Assembly: GCA_964368645.1 (NCBI GenBank)
Contig: CAYJBY010000001.1
Span: 62,001-126,000 of the forward strand
From: JAEDHM01 sp964368645
Lineage (GTDB): Bacteria; Bacillota; Clostridia; Christensenellales; CAG-1252
DNA length: 64,000 bases
Direction: 5' to 3'
Shown: one piece after another, positions 26,293-35,365 of the stretch
How the letters are laid out: the number at the start of each line of letters is the position of its first letter
Position numbering within the stretch: position 1 is the first letter of the stretch
Notes under the pieces: model-generated
Database searches by the model: none
What the model saw: only the letters and a program-made list of their open reading frames with translations
What the model was told of the DNA's origin: nothing
Translations under genes and position numbers: made by a program

Positions 26293-26368
26293 AAAACCGC
26301 ATACCATTTTTGGATTATCTTACCGAAGGCGTTTCCGCCGACAGCCTAATCCGCAGGTATGCGGTTTT
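26293..26368. terminator. Nested hairpin at the left end of the phage module
   Basis: Outer arms AAAACCGCATACC (26293-26305) and GGTATGCGGTTTT (26356-26368), 13 perfect pairs; a second pair GGATTA (26312-26317) with TAATCC (26347-26352); an inner GGCG/CGCC hairpin. T follows on the plus strand and A precedes, so it may end both the transporter transcript and the phage operon. The rest of 26127-26454 has no gene; a short TTTTGCTTATGCTC repeat lies near 26394-26430. Confidence 0.6.
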
Positions 26369-26454
26369 TTATATCTTTTTTGTTCCTACTCTTTTGCTTA
26401 TGCTCTTTTGCTTATGCTCTTTTGAGTCAAGCCGCGTTTTGCGGAAGTCGACCG

Positions 26455-27471
26455 CTACATTGCGCCTTTGGGAATATAAAACGGATCGGGCTTGATTACT
26501 TCCTTGGGCATTTCACCCTGTGGGATAAACTTAAACCTCGCCAAGAGTATTTGCTGACTGTATTGCGACTGCTGTGCTTCAGTCAAGGTTCCGATGTAAC
26601 TCTCCAGTTCCGCAGAGGTGGTACAGCCGTTGATTCTTTCCTCGATTTCCGAAGTATCGGTATTGGAAGCGCCCTCACCCTCGCCGTAGCTTTCAGCCAA
26701 GGACAGCAGAACGCCGTAATACGAGCCTAGCTTGCCTTTCAGCCCCTCCGCATATTTTTTGAAGGACTCCGCGCTCTTGAAAATCAGCTTGCCCTCGCCG
26801 TCATATAGGCTGTTTAATACCGCGCTGAACATCTTGCGCTGTGTTTCGGCGGTGCTTTCCTCCGCGTCCTTGACGGTCTGTGCCTTCTTGATTTCGTTGT
26901 CAAAAGCGGCTTGCCGTTCCTCGGCCGCCTTCTCGTCATAGTACCTGCCGATATCGCTCTCCTTGTCGTTAAGCTGTGTCAGAAGCTCCGCCTGCTTGGT
27001 AATGTAGCCGCTCGCCCTCTTTTCGTTGGCGGCGTCATACTCTCCCGTAACCGTTCTGCGCTGTGCGTCGGCGGCCTGCGTTGCCGCGTTCAAATCCGTT
27101 TTCAGGGTATTCTCGGCGGCAATATACGAGGTTTCGCTTAGCCCTCCTGCCGTCAGCCCTGCGGCTTTGAGCATATCGGGTACGTACTTCATCAGTCTGC
27201 CGTAAGTTACCTCGGCAAGCTGTCGCTGTTCGCGCTCCGCCGCGTCAACGGCGGCGATTTTACCTCTATAAGCGTCGTCAGCGGCTTTTTGCTCCGCAGA
27301 CTGCCGCGCTCTTACGTTTTCCGCGTCAAGGTACGCGCCGAAAAGCGCGTTGCCCGTCTCGTAATCCTTGTCGCTCATTCCCTCGGTGCGGCTGAACCCC
27401 TCCGTAGTCTCTGCGCCGTAGTAGTTTTTGTACCAGTTCAGCCATTTGTTCTTTGTGGTTTCGTAGCTCAT
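26455..27471 (-). CDS. Coiled-coil phage structural protein (candidate ejection protein)
   Basis: Not recognised by name. 338 residues, nearly all hydrophilic, with long Ala/Glu/Lys/Gln-rich helical stretches (about 50-90 and 110-200) that look like coiled coils. No membrane segment or enzyme motif. Last gene of the virion operon; its ATG overlaps the upstream stop (ATGA) with ribosome site AGGAG, so it is made together with the membrane protein before it. In podoviruses such helical proteins at this position are internal virion proteins ejected with DNA; that role is inferred from order only. Confidence 0.65.
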   Translation of the reverse strand: MSYETTKNKWLNWYKNYYGAETTEGFSRTEGMSDKDYETGNALFGAYLDAENVRARQSAEQKAADDAYRGKIAAVDAAEREQRQLAEVTYGRLMKYVPDMLKAAGLTAGGLSETSYIAAENTLKTDLNAATQAADAQRRTVTGEYDAANEKRASGYITKQAELLTQLNDKESDIGRYYDEKAAEERQAAFDNEIKKAQTVKDAEESTAETQRKMFSAVLNSLYDGEGKLIFKSAESFKKYAEGLKGKLGSYYGVLLSLAESYGEGEGASNTDTSEIEERINGCTTSAELESYIGTLTEAQQSQYSQQILLARFKFIPQGEMPKEVIKPDPFYIPKGAM

Positions 27472-28331
27472 ATCCTAATCTCCTTTTTATCGTTTTTATC
27501 GGACGTTACGCTATTTTTGAACATTTGCAGATAATCCATTTTCCTGATTAAACGACTGCGGTAATTATCGGTTATAAAGAAGTAGCTTTGCATATACGCC
27601 GACACGCCCATTATCAGGAACATTACCGTCTGCAACGCCGTCCAAATCAACTGCGCCCAGCTAAAATCCGTTATCGCCTGCACGCCGAAATAGCCGAACA
27701 GCAAGCCCGTGCCGATTTTGCTCAAAAACCGCTTTGCGTCCGTCCGAGCCATATAGCGTTTTTTGGTTATTCCCAAGCGCAGAGGATCGGTGGGATTGCC
27801 CTCGTCACCCGTAAGCGAGGAGGTAGTCAGCGGCGTAATTCTCAATCTTTTGGCTTTGCCTATTGCGCGGAGCTTTTTCCGTCTGCGGGATTTCTCGCCG
27901 AGATTTATCGGCTCACCGCTCAAAAATGCAGTCATATCCGCATAAGTTAAGCCCTCTCTAGCCAGAATCGCGTTCTGGATTTCCCGTCTTGTTTCCTCTG
28001 TTTTTTTAAGGCAAAAGCCGTCCAAGCTGTCGATAAACGGAGTAATCTGTTCCACAATTTCGCTGTGACGGCGGCGCGTGGCTATGACTCTTTCGTCATT
28101 CTCGCCGCGCATAATCCCCTGCAAGCCCATAGTTTTGGAGATAAAAAACCCGAAAAGTATCGCCAGTAATCCGTCCGCGATTATCTCGTAGGGGTTCTTG
28201 CCCGTCTCCACCACCTTTATCAACCCTCTTGCTATATAAATCACGCCTGCCAAAGCCGTTACCAGTAGATAGACGTTAGCCTTCAAAAAGTTCTTCAGCC
28301 GTTCTCCGGCTCCCACATAAACAGTATCCAA
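27468..28331 (-). CDS. Four-segment membrane protein of the phage module
   Basis: Not recognised. 287 residues with two hydrophobic segments near the N-terminus (about 18-37 and 48-66), a charged middle of about 130 residues rich in Arg/Lys, and two more at about 208-245. The start is a TTG at 28331 preceded by a strong AAGGGGGTG ribosome site at normal spacing; no nearby ATG has one. Position after the nozzle-like protein suggests a virion ejection or host-membrane protein; a lysis role cannot be excluded. Confidence 0.65.
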   Translation of the reverse strand: MDTVYVGAGERLKNFLKANVYLLVTALAGVIYIARGLIKVVETGKNPYEIIADGLLAILFGFFISKTMGLQGIMRGENDERVIATRRRHSEIVEQITPFIDSLDGFCLKKTEETRREIQNAILAREGLTYADMTAFLSGEPINLGEKSRRRKKLRAIGKAKRLRITPLTTSSLTGDEGNPTDPLRLGITKKRYMARTDAKRFLSKIGTGLLFGYFGVQAITDFSWAQLIWTALQTVMFLIMGVSAYMQSYFFITDNYRSRLIRKMDYLQMFKNSVTSDKNDKKEIRI

Positions 28332-28345
28332 AATACTTCACCCCC

Positions 28346-28774
28346 TTACGTGCGGCCGCTTTCGCCGCCGTTCTCCGCCAAGCCTTCTCTTACCGCCGCC
28401 CTTACAAGCTCGCGGCTTTTCCTTCCTCTTTCACGGGCGATTAAGGGGGCAAAAATCAAGCAATCTATCAGCTCCCCTAAAAAAGCCATACCCAAAAGCA
28501 GCTTTGCGTCCATAATCAGCGGTTCCAAAAGACAGACTAAGGCAAACGCCGCGCCGTATCTGAACACCCTTTTTACGTTTTTCGGCAAGCGGTTAATCGC
28601 CTTGAGGAAGAAAATCACAAGGGCAAGTACACCGCCTACGCCGAGGGAGTACGCTCCTGCCGGCGTAGCGGTATAAGCCTTGAAATTAAAGCCCACCGCC
28701 ACAGCCAAGGGTGCAATGCTTGCAAAAAAACTGCAAATTGTAAGCACAGCTAGTCTGACGTTACGCCTCATCAT
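28346..28774 (-). CDS. Small multi-pass membrane protein (holin-like or ejection protein)
   Basis: 142 residues with about four hydrophobic segments (8-30, 42-60, 70-90, 95-115) and a strongly basic C-terminal tail (RERGRKSRELVRAAVREG). Size and layout resemble holins, but no endolysin gene lies beside it. The start ATG-ATG overlaps the upstream gene by 14 bases, with GGGGGCGG as ribosome site. Identity uncertain. Confidence 0.6.
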   Translation of the reverse strand: MMRRNVRLAVLTICSFFASIAPLAVAVGFNFKAYTATPAGAYSLGVGGVLALVIFFLKAINRLPKNVKRVFRYGAAFALVCLLEPLIMDAKLLLGMAFLGELIDCLIFAPLIARERGRKSRELVRAAVREGLAENGGESGRT

Positions 28775-29462
28775 AGCCGCCCCCTGCCGCAGTTATCGCG
28801 GTTTCTTCGGATTTATCCGCATTTTTTACATCTGACGCGTCTGCTTTTAAGCTGTCCTCACAGTTGTCGTTCGCGGTAAGAGAGAGGCTATCTCCCTCAC
28901 CGAAGCAGTTAGCCGAACAGGCGTCGTCGCCGTCAAAACAGTCCTTTTCCAGTAATACGGCTATCTGTTTTGCGACGCCTCTTTTCACCAAGGAGGGCTG
29001 CGCTCCGCACACGAGAATTAACGCCAGCTTTAATTTCTTCGTAAAATCCGCTATTTTTGCATTTTGCTCCGCAGTCTTATCAAGTTTTTCCACGGTTTCG
29101 CCGCAGGTGGCAACCGCCTGCTCCAAGGTGTTTCCCAGTTGCTCGTTAAACTGTTTTCCCTTGTAATATCCGTCTTTTTCGGTTTTTAGCTTCTCCAACG
29201 CGTTCTTTATTGCCCCTATCATAGTAATCAGCGCAACCGCGGTTCCGCCTAAGGCGGACGCGCCCACCGTAGCATAGGGCAGTACGTTTTCCTTTAAGTA
29301 ATCGGACAGCTTGAGTCCGTTATCCTCCGCAATTACGGGGGTTGCCGCGCTCTCTTCGCCTGCCACGCCGCCCTTTTCCGCGCCTTCCGCGCTCGCAGTC
29401 ACCGCGCCGCATAATAACATCACCGCCGTGAGTGCCAATATCAACAATATCCATTTCTTCAT
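28761..29462 (-). CDS. Phage-module protein with signal peptide and internal hydrophobic segment
   Basis: Not recognised. 233 residues. Residues 1-26 form a signal-type segment (ILLILALTAVMLLCGAV then ASA), residues about 62-85 a second hydrophobic stretch (ATVGASALGGTAVALITMIG), then a Lys/Glu-rich helical region, then a third weaker hydrophobic segment near 145 and an acidic Cys-containing tail. Signal-type starts are unusual in virion proteins, so it may act at the host envelope, for example in DNA ejection or release. GGGAGG ribosome site. Sits between the nozzle-like gene and two membrane-protein genes. Confidence 0.65.
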   Translation of the reverse strand: MKKWILLILALTAVMLLCGAVTASAEGAEKGGVAGEESAATPVIAEDNGLKLSDYLKENVLPYATVGASALGGTAVALITMIGAIKNALEKLKTEKDGYYKGKQFNEQLGNTLEQAVATCGETVEKLDKTAEQNAKIADFTKKLKLALILVCGAQPSLVKRGVAKQIAVLLEKDCFDGDDACSANCFGEGDSLSLTANDNCEDSLKADASDVKNADKSEETAITAAGGGYDEA

Positions 29463-29548
29463 TATTTACCTCCCTTATATCCGCAAAAATCCCGTTATAT
29501 CCGAACTCTTTGCTATTTGTCGGCTTGCGGCTTTCTTGCCGCTTGCCC

Positions 29549-32500
29549 CTATCTTAAACCGCGCAACGTGCCGGTTTCCTTGTACCTTACCGTCAGCTCG
29601 CTCACCGTGCAAGCCGTATCCGTATCCGAGCCGAAAAAGAAGCGGATATAGTTAAAGCGTCTGCCCTTTAGCTCCAAATTGACGCTTCCTGCGAACGCGG
29701 TGTCAAAGGTAAACCGCTGAAAATCCATCTCGCGGAAATCGAAGGCGGTCAGCCTGCGCTCCGCTCTCTCCGTCAAATTTCGCGTTTCATAGCCTGCGGT
29801 CAGTCCGCCGCCGCTCAAAAGCGGAGATGACAGGCTTATGCCCGTTAGGGACTTTGCCGTCCCCGCCGCCGAGAACGACAAGGGGGGCGTTTCCCATTTG
29901 CAATTCACCGCTCGTCCTTTGCAAAACCGCAGTATCAAGCTGGCCGCAGTGCCGTTAAATGCCGCAATTCTAAGAATTCTCCCCTCGCCGTCCTTGAGCT
30001 TAAAGGTGTTATTCTCGGTATCCGCGTCATAGACAAAATACCGTGCTTTGGGGTTCAGCTTGTGGAAAACCCTGACGGCTAGAGATACGTTAGTCACCTT
30101 AACTCCTGCGTTAGAGCTTAACTCAAAGCTCAAGTCGTCAGGATTCAAGTCGGAAATATAGTACGGAGTCATCACCGCCGAGGGATTCTCGATATACACG
30201 GTTTCTCCCACTCGCAGGTTTGCGTAGGCTGTCTCCGTAACGGTGACTCTGCCGTTATCGCTGACCGAAAGCACCTCTGTAGCTTCCCCCGTAAGCGTTC
30301 CGTCCGCCAAAAGAGCGTAGCAATTCCCCGTAAAGGTAGTGGCGGAGCTGTTGACGTAGGGCATCAAAAAGTCGCATTTTTCGGGGGAAACCAAAGACGG
30401 GTTATACGTAACCTCAGAGTCCGCAACCGTCAAATCTCCCACGCCGTTCTGCACCCACTCAAGGTCGGCGTACCCCTCTCCGAAGGCGAACAGCCCCGTT
30501 CCGCGTCCCAAAAGCAAGGTGCCGTCCGACCTATGGGCATAGCAGTCGATTTTTATATCGGTCAGCTTCCACCACTCGTAGTTAAAAGCGTCCGACATAT
30601 CGCCGCTAAGTCTAAAGGTGTACGCGGCGTCGGCTACGTAGCAGTCGCCGTTGTTCAACGCAACGTAAAGTCTGTTGTCGTGGCAAAACATCAAAGCTCC
30701 CGATTTATCCGCATTTTTCAATATCGGATTAATCAAACGGCTTCTTTCTGTGGCGATTCTTTCGGTATAGGCTTGGTTAGTGCTTGCCACCAGTCCGAAC
30801 ACGCCCTTGTCCGACAGATGAACAAAATCTCCTGCGAAGTTGCACACACAATCGGGCGAAACGCACCCTTCGGTGGCGTTGCCTGCCGACAGAGTAAAGG
30901 AAGTGCGGAAAATGCCGCTTTGAATTTCCTTGGAATAGGACTTGCAGATATAGACGTTAGCGTCGTAATCGGAAGGCTCCTTATACACAGCCAGCGAGCC
31001 GTCCGACAGGGGCATCAGCCCCGTAATCTTGTTGTTCGGCACGCCTGCGGCGACGTAATCGTACTCAGCGAAATAGCTGAAATCGCCCGAGTTGCTGAAA
31101 TACACCTTATTTCCTTCCTCCGCCGCTAAAAAAAGTCGGTCACGACTGCCCTTTTCGCCGTAGAGGGTGCCGAAGGAAACCGTTTCACACCAGTCGCCGC
31201 CGCCCTCGTAGGGGGTGGAATAGCGCAGTTCGATATTAGATACGTCCGCAACGTAAGGAGCGCAGGGAAGCGTCATTTTCAGTTCGGTGTACTCGTTGCC
31301 CGAGCCGTACAAAAAGCCCCATTGCACTCTTCCGCTGCCGTTGGGATTCGCTCCGTAAAGGTAGTTGGTCGGCGTGGAAAGCGTAGCGGTAATGCCCTTA
31401 TATAACGTGCGGAAAGCCGTCAACGGCGCAAAAGCTTTGGGGTTAATCCAATAGACCTTGCCGAAGCCTTGCGGCAGTGCGAACTCAGTGACGGAATTAT
31501 ACGCCGCGGCGTTGATAATCATTTTCCCCAGATCGTCGGCGTTATAGCGAGAGGGGGTTTTGCCCCTGAAATTCTGCTCGGTGTAGCGGTCGGCAACGTA
31601 AAATACGTTATAGGAATTACCCGTGTACTCCACCGCTATGTAACCTCCGCTGCACATTATCAGCGGCTCGCTGGTTTTCAAACCGCTTTTTAAGGTGGTA
31701 AGCTGAGATAACAGTTCGGTGCCGAGAGTAAGGGTTTTCCCCGAAAGCTCATCGCCGAAGCAAGGCTCGCGCTCTTCGTCCGCATTCTGTCTTTCCAGCT
31801 CGTAGGTAACGGGCGCGGAGCCGTCGGTCGTAGTAACCGTAGCGGTAATAGGCAGGGTTTTGGAGCATTTGCCGTCTAGGGCAAACACCGCGGGATTATC
31901 GGCGGATACCGCCGCCCCGTCCACAGTTCCGCACCCGACAAGCCTGTTAATACGCCGCAGTGTACAGCGGTTTACGTCGTCAAGCGAGGCGCGGACCGTG
32001 TCCGTCACGCTGTCGTTTTCCATACTGATTGTGGTGACGGGAACGTAGGTTGCCGAGTCCTCCGCCACTCTCTTAAACCGCAAAGGATCATCGGCGTGAA
32101 GTACCCAGTAATCCCCCATTCCCGAAAAATACACGCTGTCGCCGCATTGATACATACGGGGTTTTTGGGGCTTTAGCCTTGCCTTATACGCGCCGCAAGT
32201 CTCCGCAGACAGCAAATCCTCGTAGCTGTAATCGGCTTTTACCCGATAAAAGGTACAGTAAGCAAGCACCCCTCTCGGGTTATCGGTATAGTCTGCGATA
32301 AGCGGATTTTTGTAGTAGTGGCTGACGTAGCACAGCGTATATTCCACCCCGTTAAGGCGGTAGCAAAACACGCCCTCGGTGTAAGCTGTGTACAGGGAAC
32401 TTTCAAAGCTCACAAGCTGGGTTACGCCCTTTCGCTTGCACAGTACGCCGTTCTCCTTGATAAAGTTTTCCGCCGCCGCGGCTCGTGAGGGCAGGCTTTC

Positions 32501-32587
32501 GGGGTTCACGGACAAGTAATCCAAGCCGCCGAAATACAGCCTTGTTTTTTTGACCGTCCGCGCCGTCAGCGCAGTGTTCACTCTCAT
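29549..32587 (-). CDS. Large virion protein, probable short-tail nozzle / DNA-stabilisation protein
   Basis: 1,012 residues from the ATG at 32587, which overlaps the stop of the adaptor gene (ATGA) with GGAGG upstream. The N-terminus (LYFGGLDYLSVNPESLPSRA then NFIKENGVLCKRKGV) resembles the opening of podovirus tail nozzle and P22 gp10-like proteins, where a GG(I/L)xxxP start leads to a xNG...(K/R)KG strand. The rest is beta-rich with aromatic repeats (FVHLSDKGVFGL, RLYVALNNGDCYV, GTLLLGRGTGLF) suggesting a beta-propeller. Longer than T7 gp12 (794) or P22 gp10 (472). Role inferred from order after the adaptor and from this pattern. Confidence 0.7.
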   Translation of the reverse strand: MRVNTALTARTVKKTRLYFGGLDYLSVNPESLPSRAAAAENFIKENGVLCKRKGVTQLVSFESSLYTAYTEGVFCYRLNGVEYTLCYVSHYYKNPLIADYTDNPRGVLAYCTFYRVKADYSYEDLLSAETCGAYKARLKPQKPRMYQCGDSVYFSGMGDYWVLHADDPLRFKRVAEDSATYVPVTTISMENDSVTDTVRASLDDVNRCTLRRINRLVGCGTVDGAAVSADNPAVFALDGKCSKTLPITATVTTTDGSAPVTYELERQNADEEREPCFGDELSGKTLTLGTELLSQLTTLKSGLKTSEPLIMCSGGYIAVEYTGNSYNVFYVADRYTEQNFRGKTPSRYNADDLGKMIINAAAYNSVTEFALPQGFGKVYWINPKAFAPLTAFRTLYKGITATLSTPTNYLYGANPNGSGRVQWGFLYGSGNEYTELKMTLPCAPYVADVSNIELRYSTPYEGGGDWCETVSFGTLYGEKGSRDRLFLAAEEGNKVYFSNSGDFSYFAEYDYVAAGVPNNKITGLMPLSDGSLAVYKEPSDYDANVYICKSYSKEIQSGIFRTSFTLSAGNATEGCVSPDCVCNFAGDFVHLSDKGVFGLVASTNQAYTERIATERSRLINPILKNADKSGALMFCHDNRLYVALNNGDCYVADAAYTFRLSGDMSDAFNYEWWKLTDIKIDCYAHRSDGTLLLGRGTGLFAFGEGYADLEWVQNGVGDLTVADSEVTYNPSLVSPEKCDFLMPYVNSSATTFTGNCYALLADGTLTGEATEVLSVSDNGRVTVTETAYANLRVGETVYIENPSAVMTPYYISDLNPDDLSFELSSNAGVKVTNVSLAVRVFHKLNPKARYFVYDADTENNTFKLKDGEGRILRIAAFNGTAASLILRFCKGRAVNCKWETPPLSFSAAGTAKSLTGISLSSPLLSGGGLTAGYETRNLTERAERRLTAFDFREMDFQRFTFDTAFAGSVNLELKGRRFNYIRFFFGSDTDTACTVSELTVRYKETGTLRGLR

Positions 32588-33213
32588 ACCGCGCCTCCGT
32601 AAACCGACGTCACAGCCAAAAGTCTGCACTCCTGCGTTTTCGCTCTATCCACCATCGCCCGTTCAAAAATCGCTCTGGCGTTGGCGGCGAGATTAGGCTC
32701 CTCTTCCTCTAACAAATCCGCCTTTACGTGGTAGGGAATCAATGCCGCTATTTCGTAGGGCAAGCCTATATCGGAAGTATCCGAAGCGTTTTCGGGCAGA
32801 CGCGCAAGCGTAGGCGCATAAACCACGGTATAGTATTCGTTAAGCAGGGTGTTAGGCAGGACAAGCACGTTTCCTTCCATTCTAAAGGCGGCGTTGCCGT
32901 GATAGCTGTAACCCTTTTCGCGGACGAGTCTTTGAATTCTGCCGTAATCGGCGATAATCGTAGGCAGGTCGTATCTGGTGTAATACAAGCCGACGGTTCC
33001 CTCATCGGCGGTTAAGGTATGGGTTTTGTAAGGAACGGCGTCCAAACTTTCCACCCGTCCCAAGGCGCGATTTACGCTTCCGTTCATTCGCGCTAAATAA
33101 TCTTTGTACTCCGCACTGTCGTAAAGCGCAGCAAGGTTGTCGGGGGCAATCCCCTCTCCCGCATCGCAGAACATCAGCCGCAGAGCTTCGGTTTTTATTT
33201 CTCCCAGTGTCAT
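32584..33213 (-). CDS. Probable head-to-tail adaptor protein
   Basis: 209 residues from the ATG at 33213, chosen because AAGGAG lies just upstream; the frame continues to 33297 without a ribosome site. It begins with a helical segment MTLGEIKTEALRLMF, then a central region with DLP and a YAP-type loop, then a C-terminal helix of about 40 residues (IAALIPYHVKADLLEEEE, ANARAIFERAM). This is the pattern of gp4/gp11-type connector proteins that sit below the portal. It overlaps the start of the nozzle-like gene by four bases. Assigned by size, helical layout and position. Confidence 0.65.
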   Translation of the reverse strand: MTLGEIKTEALRLMFCDAGEGIAPDNLAALYDSAEYKDYLARMNGSVNRALGRVESLDAVPYKTHTLTADEGTVGLYYTRYDLPTIIADYGRIQRLVREKGYSYHGNAAFRMEGNVLVLPNTLLNEYYTVVYAPTLARLPENASDTSDIGLPYEIAALIPYHVKADLLEEEEPNLAANARAIFERAMVDRAKTQECRLLAVTSVYGGAV

Positions 33214-33333
33214 ATAATTTCTCCTTTCTCTCAAGCGGTATGCCGAAAATCCGCGCACGGTTCGGCGTCGAAGCAACGGTTTTAAGAGGGGCGTCAACCG
33301 CCCCCGTTAGTTAATTGACGAGCAGACGGCGGC

Positions 33334-33720
33334 TTACGCTAAGCGGAAAACCGCGACCTTGACGTTATCGTCGGTACCTGTGATAATTACCTTACCCTTA
33401 TCGGTGCCGCTTACGTTCTTATATCGTCCGCTGTCTATGCAAAGCAAGGCGTATTCGCCGTAGCCAAGGTCGGACTTAACCAAGTCCTTACCGCTTTCAA
33501 TGCCGTTGCCTGCCTTAACGGTGACGGTCTTATCCGAGCCGGACGCCGCCGTATTCTGTACCAAAATCAGGTACTTGTCGTCTCTTGCGTTCATCGTGAA
33601 CTTTGCGCCGTAAACCGAGTTGTCGGCGGTTAATGCGGTAGTGATACCGCTGAAAGCCGCTACCTCGGAGAAAGCGTTTCTTTTGCTTAATGCCTGTACG
33701 GTTATAGTTGAAAATGCCAT
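33334..33720 (-). CDS. Probable capsid decoration protein
   Basis: 128 residues, predominantly beta-type and Thr/Val/Gly-rich, directly after the coat gene. Segments such as KYLILVQNTAASGSDKTVTV and YALLCIDSGRY recall small decoration or spike proteins of phages. No membrane part. AGGAGG ribosome site six bases upstream. The name rests on size, composition and position only. Confidence 0.6.
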   Translation of the reverse strand: MAFSTITVQALSKRNAFSEVAAFSGITTALTADNSVYGAKFTMNARDDKYLILVQNTAASGSDKTVTVKAGNGIESGKDLVKSDLGYGEYALLCIDSGRYKNVSGTDKGKVIITGTDDNVKVAVFRLA

Positions 33721-33734
33721 ATATTACCTCCTAA

Positions 33735-34574
33735 TTAAGCCGACTTCTTGCACTTGATAACAACCATCTCTTTGGGACGGAGTACCTTAGCGTCGTATAG
33801 AATAAAGCCCTTAACTGCGTCCGCGAAACCATTTTCGGGGCGGTAAGGCTCGGTATGGGTTAGCGGCTTAGCATAACCCACCGCTCTTTTTGTGCGCACC
33901 ATAACGTAATCGTTGGTGCCGTCGTTTGCCACGTTGTTGGACATTTTGATGACGACCTTGCCGTACATACCCACCTTGCCGTTCTTAAGCAGTTCGCTGT
34001 TGGCGGTGTCAAGCGCGGTGTATTTGCGTTTCAGAGCCATATAAAAATAGGGCGGCAAAACAGCCTCGATATAGGTGCTGTCCTTCACGTCGTTCTTATA
34101 AAGCTTTTCTATCGCGCTGTCCAGCACGGTCAGCACGTTGGTGTCGCTTATTTCGCTTACCGAGTCGGAAAGCAAAACCGCGTCGTCGGACTTGGCGAGA
34201 TTGGCGATGTACTTGTCCACCTCGTTGGCAAGCCCCTCGGTGGTTTCCGCCTGTAGGGTTTCCATCAAGCCCTCCACCGCCTGCGCCTTATCCACGTCGC
34301 CTACCTTATAATTAAAGTAGCTGATGCGGTTTACAGGCATAATAACGGAAGTATCCTCTACCTCCTCCGCGCTTTCGATAGTGTTGTTTGCGGAGCTTCT
34401 GTCGATTGTTCTGATTGTGGGCTTACCACAGCCTACAAAGGTGATACTTTCACCGGCTTTTTCGATTTCGCCGCTGAATTCGGTATGACAGCCGTCTGCG
34501 AAAACACAGGTTCTTCCCAGCTCGCGGTTAATGCCGGCGGCCCATACGTTAGGTATAAAATTAGCGTAACTCAT
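33735..34574 (-). CDS. Major capsid (coat) protein, HK97-type fold expected
   Basis: 279 residues. Starts MSYANFIPNVWAAGI, the usual opening of P22-like coat proteins (a short helix with NFxPxxW), followed by a beta segment, IGxxxx-type GESITFVGCGKPTIRTID, a domain rich in helices around residue 100-160 and a C-terminal strand (DAVKGFILYDAKVLRPKEMVVIKCK). Such proteins assemble the icosahedral head. AGGAGG ribosome site. Sits between scaffold-like and decoration-like genes as in podoviruses. No delta-domain protease is present, so maturation would rely on the scaffold. Confidence 0.8.
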   Translation of the reverse strand: MSYANFIPNVWAAGINRELGRTCVFADGCHTEFSGEIEKAGESITFVGCGKPTIRTIDRSSANNTIESAEEVEDTSVIMPVNRISYFNYKVGDVDKAQAVEGLMETLQAETTEGLANEVDKYIANLAKSDDAVLLSDSVSEISDTNVLTVLDSAIEKLYKNDVKDSTYIEAVLPPYFYMALKRKYTALDTANSELLKNGKVGMYGKVVIKMSNNVANDGTNDYVMVRTKRAVGYAKPLTHTEPYRPENGFADAVKGFILYDAKVLRPKEMVVIKCKKSA

Positions 34575-34586
34575 ATTTCCTCCTTG

Positions 34587-35330
34587 TTACCTTTTGATTG
34601 AGCGCATAACTCTTTCGTAATTGCGCTCTATGTCCTCAATGCTCATCTCCCTCAGCCGCTCCTTGCTGAACGGCTCGAAATCGGAGTGAGAGTCAGTCAA
34701 CGTCCCGGGGGACGCCTTTGCCTTTGCCACTTCTCTTGCTAAACGCGTCTCCGCGTCGGCGGCCGCCTTTTCGGTGAGCCTGCCGCATAATTCAAGATAG
34801 TCGGCGTAGATTTTCGTCATAGGCAGTGCGCCTACGGCTTTCATTGCAAAATCGCGGAATATTCCGTCCTCGAATAAGGCTTTTTTGTCCACGTCGGGAT
34901 ACTTCTCCGCAAAATCCTTAGCGTCATTTTCATACCACGCCTGTTGAGGTGCGCCCTTTCGCTCCAGTCGCAAAGCCTCCTTGCGTTCCTTGACGTAATC
35001 GGATACGGGATTGCCTCCCCTCTCGTCAATTTCCTTCATCGCCAGATATTCCTCCGCGTCCAGCTCGTCGGTAATGCTTTCACCTGTATAGGGATTAGTG
35101 CCTACGGTGGCAAGTACGCCGTCGGTTTTGCCCTTTAACTCCGCCTTGCGCAGTCTTTCGCGCTGCTCTCGTTCCCGTCTTTCACGGGCAAAGCGTGCAT
35201 TATCCTCCTTGCTTTGCGGCAAAGATTCCGCAACGTATTCGGCTGTATTTTCCTCCGCGGCGATAGAGGGGATAGAGGGAGCCGCCGTCTGCTCCGAATC
35301 CGTCGTTTGCGCCGTCAATAATTCTTCCAT
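34587..35330 (-). CDS. Scaffold-like protein of the phage module
   Basis: 247 residues, highly charged: an N-terminal Thr/Ala/Glu-rich stretch, a long basic and acidic helical region (ARERREREQRERLRKAELK, about 45-65), then Glu/Lys-rich helices to a C-terminal ERVMRSIKR. Assembly scaffolds have this composition and lie between portal and coat genes, as here. It could instead be an internal head protein. GGAGG ribosome site; 12-base gap to the coat gene. Confidence 0.7.
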   Translation of the reverse strand: MEELLTAQTTDSEQTAAPSIPSIAAEENTAEYVAESLPQSKEDNARFARERREREQRERLRKAELKGKTDGVLATVGTNPYTGESITDELDAEEYLAMKEIDERGGNPVSDYVKERKEALRLERKGAPQQAWYENDAKDFAEKYPDVDKKALFEDGIFRDFAMKAVGALPMTKIYADYLELCGRLTEKAAADAETRLAREVAKAKASPGTLTDSHSDFEPFSKERLREMSIEDIERNYERVMRSIKR

Positions 35331-35365
35331 AAATCCTCCTATAAGGGGTTTACAGCCCCTTTTGC

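Noticed and set aside
28346..28774. Firm call of a holin
   Set aside because: Size and helices fit, but there is no endolysin partner and its place among ejection-type genes allows another role.
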